A DNA stretch of 8,639 nt from Bacteroidota bacterium. GTDB taxonomy: Bacteria > Bacteroidota > Ignavibacteria > Kapaibacteriales > UBA2268. Shown one piece after another: positions 1-6,484 of this stretch (its first letter is position 1; each line of letters begins with the position of its first letter). The notes below the pieces were generated by a model. It did no database searches, was not told the DNA's origin, and saw only the letters and a program-made list of their open reading frames with translations. The translations under genes were made by a program, and so were the position numbers. The stretch lies in contig JAKIZN010000052.1 in NCBI GenBank assembly GCA_022708005.1, forward strand, positions 1 through 8,639, in the 5' to 3' direction.

Positions 1-7
1 ATGTATT

Positions 8-1375
8 TTAACTAAAAGGCAATTTAACAAGAAATTCCGAACCTTTCAAATAATTTGATTGAACAAAAATATCACCGTTATGCTTGTTGCAAACAACATC
101 GTGGGCAATGCTCAGCCCTTGCCCCGTTCCTTTACCTACTTTTTTAGTTGTAAAAAATGGGTCAAAAATTCTACTTAAGTGCTTTTCTTGTATGCCAATT
201 CCATCATCTGTAATCAATATATTTACTCTATCGCTATCGCTATAAGTTGAGATTTCTATCCTGCCTTTTTTAAAGTTTTTATCTATCAACGCTCTCTCTT
301 GAATTGCTTGTATTGAATTTAAAAGCAATTGCAGCAGCACTTGATTAATTTCATCTTTTAGGCATAGCACAGACGGCAGCTCATTCGATAGATTTAGCGT
401 TAGCTCCGCTATAGATTTCCACTCGTTTTGGCTTATAAGAACGGTATCTTCAACGCATTTGTTAATATTTATCAACGATTTTTCTCCAACATTAAGTTGG
501 GAAAAATCTTTTATAGCTTTTATTATCTTATTAAGTCTGCTGATTCCTTCGATAGATTGGGCAATAGCAGTCGGCACTTCAGTTGTAAAAAATTCTATAT
601 CTGATTCGGTGAGTGCTTTATTAATATATTGAAGCAATTGCTCTTTGCTCATATCTTGGCTGTTTAATTGCAATTGCTCAATGTTTTCGGCAAAGCCAGA
701 CAGCACTTCAAATGCGCCTCTGAGGAACGAAATATTATCGCCAATATATTGCAGAGGAGTGTTTAGCTCATGAGCCAACCCAGACGCGAGCAATCCTATA
801 GAATATAACTTTTGATTAAGAAAATTTCTGTTAGTTTCTTCGAGCCGTCTATTAATTCTTTGTAAATCGCGAGTTCTAACGATATTTTTATAAATTGCTA
901 CTGCAATATTTGTAATAAATGAAAGCATATAGACAGTATCGGGCAAAAACAAGTCTGGCTCGGAGCTGGCAAGCGAAAAAACGCCTATGCAAGAATCGCC
1001 TTGCAGCAAAGGAATATGCAATCTCGATTTCAGCAAAGTTGGAGACTTAAAAAACGGAGCTAATTTATTAGACTCTTCATCTTCCTTAGAAAAATAGATG
1101 ATTTTTTTAGTAAGCAAAGCTTTGCCCGGCGAGCGATGCATGGCTGTTTTTTCAGCCATCACAAGTTCTGACTTGGTTAAGCCCTTTGAGCTAATAGCTT
1201 TAAGGTTGTGAGTATTAGTATTATAATAATAAAGAACCATATATTGATATTTGGTAATTTCGTCGACAATTGAATCAACATTTTTAAACAATGTAGTTAA
1301 ATCGCTTGAAGCCGTAAGCCTTGTAGCGTAAGATTCCATTGTTTTCAAATAGCCGATTTTATCTTCTATTTTCAA
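8..1375 (-). CDS. GAF-domain sensor histidine kinase, cytoplasmic
   Basis: Probable two-component sensor kinase that autophosphorylates a histidine and passes the phosphate to a response regulator not seen in this window. From the N terminus it has a short helical lead, a GAF-like sensory domain (about residues 20-165), a coiled-coil linker (about 165-190), a HisKA region with the H-box around H202 (AHELNTPLQYIGDN), and a HATPase_c domain. The ATPase shows the N-box around N353 (LLLNSIQAI), G1 DDGIGI (390-395), FDPFFTTK (404-411) and G2 GTGQGLSIAH (416-425). The HELNTPxQYxGDN signature and the long helical insert before the ISRLNKIIKAIKDFS segment match a known subgroup of PAS/GAF hybrid kinases. 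No membrane segment is visible, so it is likely soluble. The first codon here is TTG with a weak GGTGA upstream, just after an in-frame TGA. ATG at 1339 (Met13) is an equally possible start. The gene is divergent from cydAB. The signal is unknown, and no receiver domain is attached. Confidence 0.9.
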   Translation of the reverse strand: MKIEDKIGYLKTMESYATRLTASSDLTTLFKNVDSIVDEITKYQYMVLYYYNTNTHNLKAISSKGLTKSELVMAEKTAMHRSPGKALLTKKIIYFSKEDEESNKLAPFFKSPTLLKSRLHIPLLQGDSCIGVFSLASSEPDLFLPDTVYMLSFITNIAVAIYKNIVRTRDLQRINRRLEETNRNFLNQKLYSIGLLASGLAHELNTPLQYIGDNISFLRGAFEVLSGFAENIEQLQLNSQDMSKEQLLQYINKALTESDIEFFTTEVPTAIAQSIEGISRLNKIIKAIKDFSQLNVGEKSLININKCVEDTVLISQNEWKSIAELTLNLSNELPSVLCLKDEINQVLLQLLLNSIQAIQERALIDKNFKKGRIEISTYSDSDRVNILITDDGIGIQEKHLSRIFDPFFTTKKVGKGTGQGLSIAHDVVCNKHNGDIFVQSNYLKGSEFLVKLPFS

Positions 1376-1565
1376 AATTCACCGAATAATTAGTTCTTTA
1401 ATTCAAAGTAAAATTAAGGATTTTTTTTAGTAGAAACAAAAAAAAGTTGCGTAAATTACACAGCGTATCTTTTTTGCAGGGCTATAACTAAAAAAAACAA
1501 AATATTACAAAAATCGTCTAACGTGGCGATTCTCGTTAAACTAATAGCATTTTGGAGGAAATTTA
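1376..1565. promoter_or_regulatory. Divergent kinase/cydA intergenic region
   Basis: This 190-bp AT-rich spacer lies between the start of the histidine kinase (minus) and cydA (plus), so it must hold both promoters. On the plus strand AGCGTATCTTTTTTG (1462-1476) loosely resembles the Bacteroidetes -7 element TAnnTTTG, and a TTG lies at 1447-1449. The spacing is shorter than the usual 19-21 nt, so the assignment is weak. A short inverted repeat TAACG/CGTTA (1519-1523 and 1534-1538) lies in the cydA leader and may be chance. I see no FNR-like or ArcA-like site that I would defend. Confidence 0.35.
1554..1558 (+). promoter_or_regulatory. Shine-Dalgarno site of cydA
   Basis: GGAGG lies 7 nt before the ATG at 1566. 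It fixes the cydA start and is stronger than the sites before most other genes in the window. Most Bacteroidetes genes lack such a site, so its strength here and before cydB is notable. Confidence 0.75.
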
Positions 1566-2927
1566 ATGGATGCAGAAATACTAGCTCGCATTCAATTTGC
1601 ACTGACAATTTGCTTTCATTACATATACCCGCCCATAAGCATTGGGCTTGGCGTCATACTCGTCATTATGGAAGGTATGTATATGAAAACAAAGAACATT
1701 CGTTACCACCGTATTACAAAATTTTGGGTCAAAGTATTTGCTTTAACTTTTGCAGTCGGTGTGGCAACTGGCATAGTAATGGAATTTCAGTTTGGAACAA
1801 ATTGGGCAACTTATTCACGATATGTAGGTGATGTATTTGGTAGCCCTTTGGCAGCAGAAGGCGTGTTTGCCTTTTTCCTTGAATCTGGATTTTTAGCCAT
1901 ACTTGTTTTTGGTTGGGATAAGGTAAAGCCACGCACTCACTTTATATCCACTATGATGGTAGCTCTGGGGGCGCACCTTAGCGCTCTATGGATAATAGTC
2001 GCTAACTCTTGGATGCAAACTCCTACTGGATTCCATATTGTTCAAGAAGGCATAATGACGAGGGCAGAAATCACAGATTTCTGGGCTGTCGTATTTAATC
2101 CATCGACATTAGAAAGAGTGTCCCATACGCTATCGGGAGCATGGCTTACTGGTGCTTTCTTAGTGCTAAGTATAAGCGCATATTATTTTACTAAAAAGAA
2201 GCATTTGGACTTAGCAAAAAGCTCTATGAAAATCGCCATAGTAGTTGCCGCATTTGCTTCTATGTTCCAACTATTTACTGGGCATCTGAGCGCTAGCCAA
2301 GTCGCAGCAACTCAGCCCGCTAAACTTGCCGCATTTGAAGGGCATTACGAAACCGCACCTGCCGATTTATATTTAGTTGGCTGGGTAGATGAAGCAAACA
2401 ACAAGACTTATGGTATAAAATTGCCCGGCATGCTTTCATTTTTAATCTTTGGCAATACTTATACTCCAGTGGCGGGACTAAATGAGTTTGCGCCAGGAGA
2501 CAGACCGCCTGTCAATATAGTATTTCAAGCGTATCACGCTATGGTGGCGATAGGTATGCTTATTATATTGCTTGCCTATCTCGGAGTATTTTACTGGTGG
2601 CGCGGGAAATTAGAAAATGTAAAATGGTTTCACCATGTTATGATGTGGTCATTTTTGTTGCCTCAGATATCTAATCAAATTGGCTGGATGGCTGCAGAAA
2701 TAGGGCGGCAGCCTTGGATAGTTTATGGATATTTGCGAACAAAAGATGCTATATCGAAAACAGTTGATAGCGGAGAAATTGTTTTCTCGCTGATAATGTT
2801 CACTCTGATACACATTTTGCTGCTCGCCTTATTTATTTTCTTATTGATTAGGAAAGTAAAGCAAGGTCCCGACGGCGATAATAGCGAAAATGATAACCCC
2901 GAACAACAATTGCAATTTGCGGAATAA
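1566..2927 (+). CDS. cydA: Cytochrome bd ubiquinol/menaquinol oxidase subunit I
   Basis: Haem-bearing subunit of the bd-type terminal oxidase, which oxidises quinol and reduces oxygen to water at the cytoplasmic membrane without pumping protons. The 453-aa protein has the expected multi-pass membrane layout. By motif alignment with E. coli CydA I see H18 (Ec H19), E98 and E106 (E99, E107), N147 in VANSWMQ (N148), H187 (H186, haem b558), M326 (M393, haem b558) and E378 in AAEIGRQPW (E445). The quinol-loop residues K253 and E258 in [10 protein letters not shown] match K252 and E257. The Q-loop lacks the long insert of the 522-aa E. coli protein, so this is the short-loop type. The position of Ec R391 is His (H324) in the segment [17 protein letters not shown] site precedes the ATG. 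cydB follows 16 nt downstream with its own strong ribosome binding site. Confidence 0.97.
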   Translation: MDAEILARIQFALTICFHYIYPPISIGLGVILVIMEGMYMKTKNIRYHRITKFWVKVFALTFAVGVATGIVMEFQFGTNWATYSRYVGDVFGSPLAAEGVFAFFLESGFLAILVFGWDKVKPRTHFISTMMVALGAHLSALWIIVANSWMQTPTGFHIVQEGIMTRAEITDFWAVVFNPSTLERVSHTLSGAWLTGAFLVLSISAYYFTKKKHLDLAKSSMKIAIVVAAFASMFQLFTGHLSASQVAATQPAKLAAFEGHYETAPADLYLVGWVDEANNKTYGIKLPGMLSFLIFGNTYTPVAGLNEFAPGDRPPVNIVFQAYHAMVAIGMLIILLAYLGVFYWWRGKLENVKWFHHVMMWSFLLPQISNQIGWMAAEIGRQPWIVYGYLRTKDAISKTVDSGEIVFSLIMFTLIHILLLALFIFLLIRKVKQGPDGDNSENDNPEQQLQFAE

Positions 2928-2929
2928 TT

Positions 2930-2935
2930 AGGAGG
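2930..2935 (+). promoter_or_regulatory. Shine-Dalgarno site of cydB
   Basis: AGGAGG sits in the 16-nt gap between the cydA stop and the cydB ATG at 2944, with 8 nt spacing. It supports that start over the out-of-frame ATG at 2937 and implies the two subunits are translated from one message. Confidence 0.75.
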
Positions 2936-2943
2936 AATGGGAA

Positions 2944-3969
2944 ATGTTTGAAGGTATAGATTTAAACTTCATTTGGTTTGTGTTGATAGCGTTTTTGTTT
3001 ATCGGCTATGCAGTGCTTGACGGGTTCGACCTTGGAGTCGGAACCTTGCATCTATTTACCAATGATGATTCAGAGCGTAGAGTGCTGCTAAATGCTATCG
3101 GACCTGTTTGGGATGGCAACGAGGTATGGCTTGTAACAGGCGGTGGCGCTCTGTTTGCCGCATTTCCGCATGCTTATGCTACAGTATTTTCCGGCTTTTA
3201 CATCCCTTTTATGATACTGCTGTTTGCGATTATTTTCCGAGCTGTGTCGATTGAATTTCGCAGCAAAAGCGAGTCTAAACAATGGCGGCATACTTGGGAC
3301 GTAGCTTTTTCAATTTCAAGCGTGCTAATAGCATTGCTGATGGGAGTTGCACTTGGCAATATCATCATTGGCGTGCCTATCCAAGCAAACTTTGAACTTA
3401 GAACTACACTATTTAGCTTGCTGACGCCATATCCCGTACTTGTAGGAATTACTACTGTCGCTTTGTTTGCTATGCATGGAGCAATTTATGCTACTACCAA
3501 AACAGAGGGCGAACTGAAGGCTAAATTAAGAAAATGGGCAAACACATCAATGATTGCATTTATTGTGCTTTACGTGCTAACCACTATAGGCACAGTTATA
3601 TTTGTACCCAGTATGTTTAAAAATTTCAGCAATTCGGTATTTCTCTATTTAGTTCCATTAATCAGCATTTTGGCAATTATCAATATTCCAATACAGCTAA
3701 ATCGCGGTAAAGAATTTAGAGCGTTTATTTCTTCCTGCGTTGCGATTGCAACTTTATTAGTGTTATTTGCAATAGGCATATTCCCCAATATAGTTCCTGC
3801 TACCATTGCAGAAAATTCGCTAACAATTTACAACGCATCTTCTTCGCACAAAACGCTTGGAGTGATGCTTATCATAGCTCTTATTGGTATGCCGCTTGTA
3901 ATAACATATACGAGTATTATATATTGGATATTCAGGGGCAAGGTAAAACTTGATAAATCAAGCTATTAG
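2944..3969 (+). CDS. cydB: Cytochrome bd oxidase subunit II
   Basis: Second structural subunit of cytochrome bd oxidase, an integral membrane partner of CydA. The 341-aa length fits the family. Diagnostic motifs are VLDGFDLGVG near the N terminus (D26, D29), then GPVWDGNEVWLVTGGGALFAAFP (start at about residue 53), followed by the arginine-rich FRAVSIEFRSK segment. Several hydrophobic helices follow to the C terminus, which ends in a short basic tail. It forms a two-gene operon with cydA. No recognisable cydX-like small ORF and no cydCD assembly transporter lies in the window. The downstream neighbour purE is convergent, so the operon ends in the repeat-rich spacer. Confidence 0.97.
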   Translation: MFEGIDLNFIWFVLIAFLFIGYAVLDGFDLGVGTLHLFTNDDSERRVLLNAIGPVWDGNEVWLVTGGGALFAAFPHAYATVFSGFYIPFMILLFAIIFRAVSIEFRSKSESKQWRHTWDVAFSISSVLIALLMGVALGNIIIGVPIQANFELRTTLFSLLTPYPVLVGITTVALFAMHGAIYATTKTEGELKAKLRKWANTSMIAFIVLYVLTTIGTVIFVPSMFKNFSNSVFLYLVPLISILAIINIPIQLNRGKEFRAFISSCVAIATLLVLFAIGIFPNIVPATIAENSLTIYNASSSHKTLGVMLIIALIGMPLVITYTSIIYWIFRGKVKLDKSSY

Positions 3970-3978
3970 TGCGATGTA

Positions 3979-3998
3979 GTATTTGCGTGTTCAAATAC
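3979..3998 (+). terminator. Weak hairpin just after cydB
   Basis: GTATTTG (3979-3985) and CAAATAC (3992-3998) form a perfect 7-bp stem with a 6-nt loop, 9 nt after the cydB stop. The stem is AT-rich and no U-tract follows, so it is at best a weak 3'-end structure. Confidence 0.25.
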
Positions 3999-4057
3999 GA
4001 ACAACATAAAACAGCGCAATGAAATAATACAATAAAATCTCTACCTGACCATGTCTT

Positions 4058-4085
4058 TAGACAAGGGGGCATGCCTCCTTGTCTA
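4058..4085. repeat. 28-bp near-perfect palindrome downstream of cydB
   Basis: The palindrome TAGACAAGG...CCTTGTCTA is symmetric about GCATGC, with one non-Watson-Crick pair (G opposite T) over 14 bp per arm. As RNA it gives an 11-bp stem with a 6-nt loop. It lies 88 nt after the cydB stop and directly before the terminal inverted repeat of the larger element. It could act as a transcription end for cydAB or be a dimeric protein site. No clear U-tract follows, so I do not call it a terminator. Confidence 0.7.
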
Positions 4086-4098
4086 TCCGCTATTTTCC

Positions 4099-4120
4099 AG
4101 ATGGGGCTGTCTCATATGGT
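4099..4120 (+). repeat. Left terminal inverted repeat
   Basis: 22 nt beginning AGATGGGG and ending ATATGGT. It pairs with the right copy at 4441-4464, which has one extra G and one extra A. Confidence 0.8.
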
Positions 4121-4146
4121 AATAGGTGAGAGCATCAGTGTTCTCC

Positions 4147-4179
4147 AGATGTCCTACACCTTCGAGGTGTAGGACATCT
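4147..4179. repeat. Perfect 15-bp-stem hairpin inside the element
   Basis: AGATGTCCTACACCT (4147-4161) and its exact complement AGGTGTAGGACATCT (4165-4179) enclose the 3-nt loop TCG. Its flanks (TCCAGATG on the left, CATCTTAAAGGCAAAT at 4175-4190 on the right) recur at the borders of the whole element (4096-4103 and CATCTTAAAGCCAAAT at 4460-4475). The hairpin and the element therefore occupy the same repeated sequence context. Confidence 0.85.
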
Positions 4180-4199
4180 TAAAGGCAAATTGTAACGAA

Positions 4200-4223
4200 C
4201 CCGAAGGGTTCAAATGTTTGTAG
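4200..4223 (+). repeat. Inner inverted repeat, left copy
   Basis: CCCGAAGGG (4200-4208), five variable bases, then ATGTTTGTAG (4214-4223). The exact inverted counterpart is at 4393-4416, with only the five middle bases differing. This copy also contains a local GAACCC-GAA-GGGTTC hairpin (4197-4211). Confidence 0.8.
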
Positions 4224-4241
4224 TAATGAATAATCGGCGGT

Positions 4242-4378
4242 TTATACGACTCCGTAGGAGTCGCATTGGGTTAAAATTATACGACTCCGTAGGAGTCGCA
4301 TTGGGTTAAAATTATACGACTCCGTAGGAGTCGCATTGGGTTAAAATTATACGACTCCGTAGGAGTCGCATTAGGTTA
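4242..4378. repeat. Four tandem 35-bp hairpin units
   Basis: The units repeat with a period of exactly 35 nt (ACGACTCC starts at 4246, 4281, 4316 and 4351). The first three are identical, and the fourth diverges at its end (GCATTAGGTTATG in place of GCATTGGGTTAAAAT). Each contains CGACTCC-GTA-GGAGTCG, a perfect 7-bp stem with a 3-nt loop (first at 4247-4263). Every unit carries stop codons and 35 is not a multiple of three, so the array is not coding. There is no unique spacer, so it is not CRISPR. It is centred between the two inner inverted repeats. Confidence 0.9.
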
Positions 4379-4392
4379 TGCAATCTTATTTT

Positions 4393-4416
4393 CTACAAAC
4401 ATCAAATCCCTTCGGG
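4393..4416 (-). repeat. Inner inverted repeat, right copy
   Basis: CTACAAACAT (4393-4402), five variable bases, then CCCTTCGGG (4408-4416), the inverted partner of 4200-4223. A local hairpin AAATCCC-TTC-GGGATTT spans 4404-4420. The bases flanking the shared CCC/GGG differ from the left copy in a compensatory way, so both hairpins stay paired. Confidence 0.8.
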
Positions 4417-4440
4417 ATTTAACCCAAATAATGCATCTGA

Positions 4441-4464
4441 ACCATTATGAGACAGCCCCCATCT
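4441..4464 (-). repeat. Right terminal inverted repeat
   Basis: 24 nt beginning ACCATTATGAG and ending CCCATCT, the inverted partner of 4099-4120. Confidence 0.8.
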
Positions 4465-4529
4465 TAAAGCCAAATATTTCCTTCCGAACACGCAGCCAGT
4501 TAAAGCCACTAATGAATTATTTGGGATCA

Positions 4530-5021
4530 TCATGTAAAAATATCATTTTTAGCGCGGGATTCTTCTGCCATATTTTTTTTGTATTCTATCATTTTTTCGA
4601 GCAAATTCGGGTCTGCAATTCCGAGCATTTGCACAGCGAGCAATCCAGCATTTTTCGCATTTCCTATTGCAACAGTTGCAACAGGCACCCCAGCGGGCAT
4701 TTGCACAATGGATAGCAAAGAATCAAATCCATTCAAGGCTTTCGATTGCACAGGCACGCCAATAACAGGAATTGGCGAGTTCGCAGCAACCATACCCGGC
4801 AAATGTGCCGCTCCGCCAGCACCTGCAATTATCACTTTTATCCCGCGATGATGAGCCGATTTCCCATATTCCGCCATATCTTCGGGAGTGCGATGCGCCG
4901 ATACTATGCGTATTTCGTATGGCACTCCGAACTCATCGCAAACGTCGGCGGCAGCTTGCATTGTCGGCAAATCGGAATCGCTCCCCATTATTATACCAAT
5001 TATAGGTTTTAAGTGTAGCAT
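4530..5021 (-). CDS. purE: N5-carboxyaminoimidazole ribonucleotide mutase
   Basis: Cytosolic class I PurE, converting N5-CAIR to CAIR in de novo purine synthesis. It normally acts with PurK, which is not in this window. The 163-aa length is typical. Signature motifs are GSDSDLPTM (13-21), SAHRTP with H43 equivalent to the catalytic E. coli H45 (41-46), [15 protein letters not shown] (66-80), [26 protein letters not shown], and [10 protein letters not shown] near the C terminus. The ATG start is backed by AAGGA 6 nt upstream (5028-5032 on the plus strand). It is the last gene of a minus-strand run, 24 nt after the lipoprotein gene, and ends next to the repeat element. Confidence 0.97.
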   Translation of the reverse strand: MLHLKPIIGIIMGSDSDLPTMQAAADVCDEFGVPYEIRIVSAHRTPEDMAEYGKSAHHRGIKVIIAGAGGAAHLPGMVAANSPIPVIGVPVQSKALNGFDSLLSIVQMPAGVPVATVAIGNAKNAGLLAVQMLGIADPNLLEKMIEYKKNMAEESRAKNDIFT

Positions 5022-5045
5022 TTTTTATCCTTCAATTAGTGGTTA

Positions 5046-5558
5046 TCAAAAATTAGATTCATCTTTCCAAACTATGATTTTCCAATCATCTCCATCGCTT
5101 TCTCGCTTTAAGTAAAATACAGCTTTGCCGAACACAGTAACAATATCAGTTGGGTCAAAAGTTATTGTTAGCGTAAAACTACGCGATATATCTACAAAAA
5201 GCGAATCGCCCCGCGAATATAATATGTCGTTCCATAGCAAATTTAAGTCTTGCGCCACGCTAAACATTCTTGCCGTTGCGAGCATATCTTCGGAACGGCT
5301 CCAAGTTGGGTCTATATTTTTGTCATAATTTTTATAAGTAAATGTGAAATCATTATGCAATAATTTACCATATAGCAAAGTATCTTTAAATTTATAAGCA
5401 TAGCTGAAATTTTTAAAAACCCCTTCAATTGTCGATTGGTCGCCAAGCGAAAAGCCTTCTCTATTGCCCTTTTTTAGAGCAGGGGCAAACGGATTTGTGC
5501 AAGAGGCAACTACCAGCAAAATCAAAGCGACTATCGATATTATTACAGCTTGTTTCAA
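5046..5558 (-). CDS. Putative lipoprotein, NTF2/SnoaL-like domain
   Basis: The 170-aa protein has a lipoprotein signal: a positively charged start, a hydrophobic stretch, then the lipobox VVASC with Cys20 as the lipid attachment site. The rest (about 35-170) alternates helices and strands, with aromatic-rich YAYKFKDTLLYGKLLHNDF and an ending WKIIVWKDES. This resembles small alpha+beta cone folds of the NTF2/SnoaL type, but that is inference from pattern and the ligand is unknown. The start is TTG at 5558: no ATG lies upstream in frame or within the signal peptide, and this start gives a clean MKQ-type signal sequence. It lies 25 nt after the T9SS gene and 24 nt before purE, so it is probably co-transcribed with both. 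Confidence 0.75.
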   Translation of the reverse strand: MKQAVIISIVALILLVVASCTNPFAPALKKGNREGFSLGDQSTIEGVFKNFSYAYKFKDTLLYGKLLHNDFTFTYKNYDKNIDPTWSRSEDMLATARMFSVAQDLNLLWNDILYSRGDSLFVDISRSFTLTITFDPTDIVTVFGKAVFYLKRESDGDDWKIIVWKDESNF

Positions 5559-5583
5559 GTAAATTTGCTTCTCGCTATTTGGA

Positions 5584-6477
5584 TTAATTCAGCAACAATT
5601 TTTTGCTAATAAATTTATTTCTATTTTTCGCTATTGCGATATAAACGCCGCTTTGCAGTGCGGACAAGTCCATGCGGGAGAATTGGAAGTCTGCTAGCGA
5701 TTGCGACAAAACGCTATTGCCAAGCACATCAAATATTTCAACTGACTCATAACGCTCGCCATTAGAAACAAATTGCAGCTCTCTGCCAATTAGCTGAAAC
5801 GCATCATCACGAGCATTTTCTACAGATGCATAATATGAAGATGTAACCACAATATTATCAACTCCAAGCGCGGGGCGAGTGCCACTCATTCCAGTTTCGA
5901 CATGGCAATATTTCCATCGCACTTGCACCAAAGGCTTGTCGTTGCACTCTTGAGGCAGCGTGATTGGCGGTAGCAATTTATAATCGCCTACGTCGAAAAC
6001 CATGATATATTCAGAAGGCAGCGTGATAAATTCCCCTTCGTCGCCAATTCTGTATTGCAGAACAATCTTATATGTTCTATCGCCCGGGGCAACTGTCCGT
6101 CCTATCCACTCTATGCGTATATCCTTCCTTGAGCTTGCGTTAAGCGAGAGCAGCGCTGCCCCTAAATAGTTGCCATCTTCTTGCACCCCACTTGTATTTT
6201 GGAAGGCAAAGCCATTATCTTCGAGCCCGATAATTCGAGAGCGGCTTGTAAGGTTATATGCTAATGTCCAATCTGCATTCATCTCGTCTTCCAATTTTGG
6301 GTCTCTTGATTTAGTAGTATGGAAAATCATATTATTCGGATATGTGCCAGCCGGCGAAGAAGCAGACCACTCAAAAAAAGTATAAGAGCCGCTTGATAAG
6401 TCGAAAGGCTCAGGGTTGCTCTGCGAAAAAAGCAAAGCAGGACAAATCAATAACCAAGCGAGAAAAAGTTGTTTCAT
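5584..6477 (-). CDS. Secreted protein with T9SS type A C-terminal sorting domain
   Basis: The 297-aa protein has an N-terminal Sec signal peptide (hydrophobic residues 4-17, likely cleavage near FSQS at 17-20). The central beta-rich region (about 30-215) includes FFEWSASSPAGTYPNNMIFHT and LQYRIGDEGEF, a jelly-roll-like pattern common in exported proteins of this phylum. The C-terminal domain (about 219-297) is a type A T9SS sorting signal, with IFDVLGN (248-254), LSALQSGVYIAIA (271-283) and the basic end KKLLLN. It should cross the outer membrane by T9SS and be released or surface-attached. I recognise no catalytic motif, so the function is open (binding or surface role). The gene starts 7 nt after the stop of the 109-aa gene, whose TAG lies in the ribosome binding region. 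Confidence 0.85.
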   Translation of the reverse strand: MKQLFLAWLLICPALLFSQSNPEPFDLSSGSYTFFEWSASSPAGTYPNNMIFHTTKSRDPKLEDEMNADWTLAYNLTSRSRIIGLEDNGFAFQNTSGVQEDGNYLGAALLSLNASSRKDIRIEWIGRTVAPGDRTYKIVLQYRIGDEGEFITLPSEYIMVFDVGDYKLLPPITLPQECNDKPLVQVRWKYCHVETGMSGTRPALGVDNIVVTSSYYASVENARDDAFQLIGRELQFVSNGERYESVEIFDVLGNSVLSQSLADFQFSRMDLSALQSGVYIAIAKNRNKFISKKLLLN

Positions 6478-6484
6478 AGCATAC

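Larger units (their letters stand above)
4099..4464. mobile_element. MITE/BOX-like non-autonomous element with terminal inverted repeats
   Basis: The left end (4099-4120) and the reverse complement of the right end (4441-4464) match over 22/24 nt with only two single-base indels. The shared core is GGGGCTGTCTCAT. Such GGGCTGTCTCA ends resemble those of DDE insertion sequences, but I cannot assign a family. The 366-bp interior holds no ORF of its own, only stacked hairpins and a 35-bp tandem array. This fits a non-autonomous element mobilised in trans, or a modular intergenic repeat like the pneumococcal BOX. No target-site duplication is evident. It lies between the 3' ends of cydB and purE, a position tolerant of insertion. 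Confidence 0.6.

Noticed and set aside
1519..1538. Inverted repeat TAACG/CGTTA in the cydA leader as a regulator site
   Set aside because: Five base pairs with a 10-nt loop in AT-rich DNA is expected by chance, so it is mentioned only within the spacer annotation.
1523..1831. 102-aa plus-strand ORF overlapping cydA
   Set aside because: Out-of-frame shadow of cydA, which has all haem ligands and a strong ribosome binding site.
4125..4146. GAGA/TCTC pairing left of the 15-bp hairpin
   Set aside because: Only four base pairs, not a credible structure.
4242..4378. Possible CRISPR array
   Set aside because: The whole 35-bp period is conserved with no unique spacers, each unit is a hairpin, and no cas genes are present.
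4099..4464. Target-site duplication around the element
   Set aside because: Direct repeats immediately outside the terminal repeats could not be found. The outer matches are inverted, or belong to the wider shared context.
3970..4529. tRNA or known riboswitch in the repeat spacer
   Set aside because: No cloverleaf with TTCRA T-loop or recognisable riboswitch core was seen. The structures are simple hairpins.
4431..4715. 94-aa plus-strand ORF spanning the right end of the element and purE
   Set aside because: It runs antisense through the clear purE gene and through a terminal inverted repeat, and its product has no protein-like pattern.
4579..5115. Several overlapping plus-strand ORFs opposite purE and the lipoprotein gene
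   Set aside because: All are antisense shadows of purE, which is unambiguous by motif, and of the lipoprotein end.
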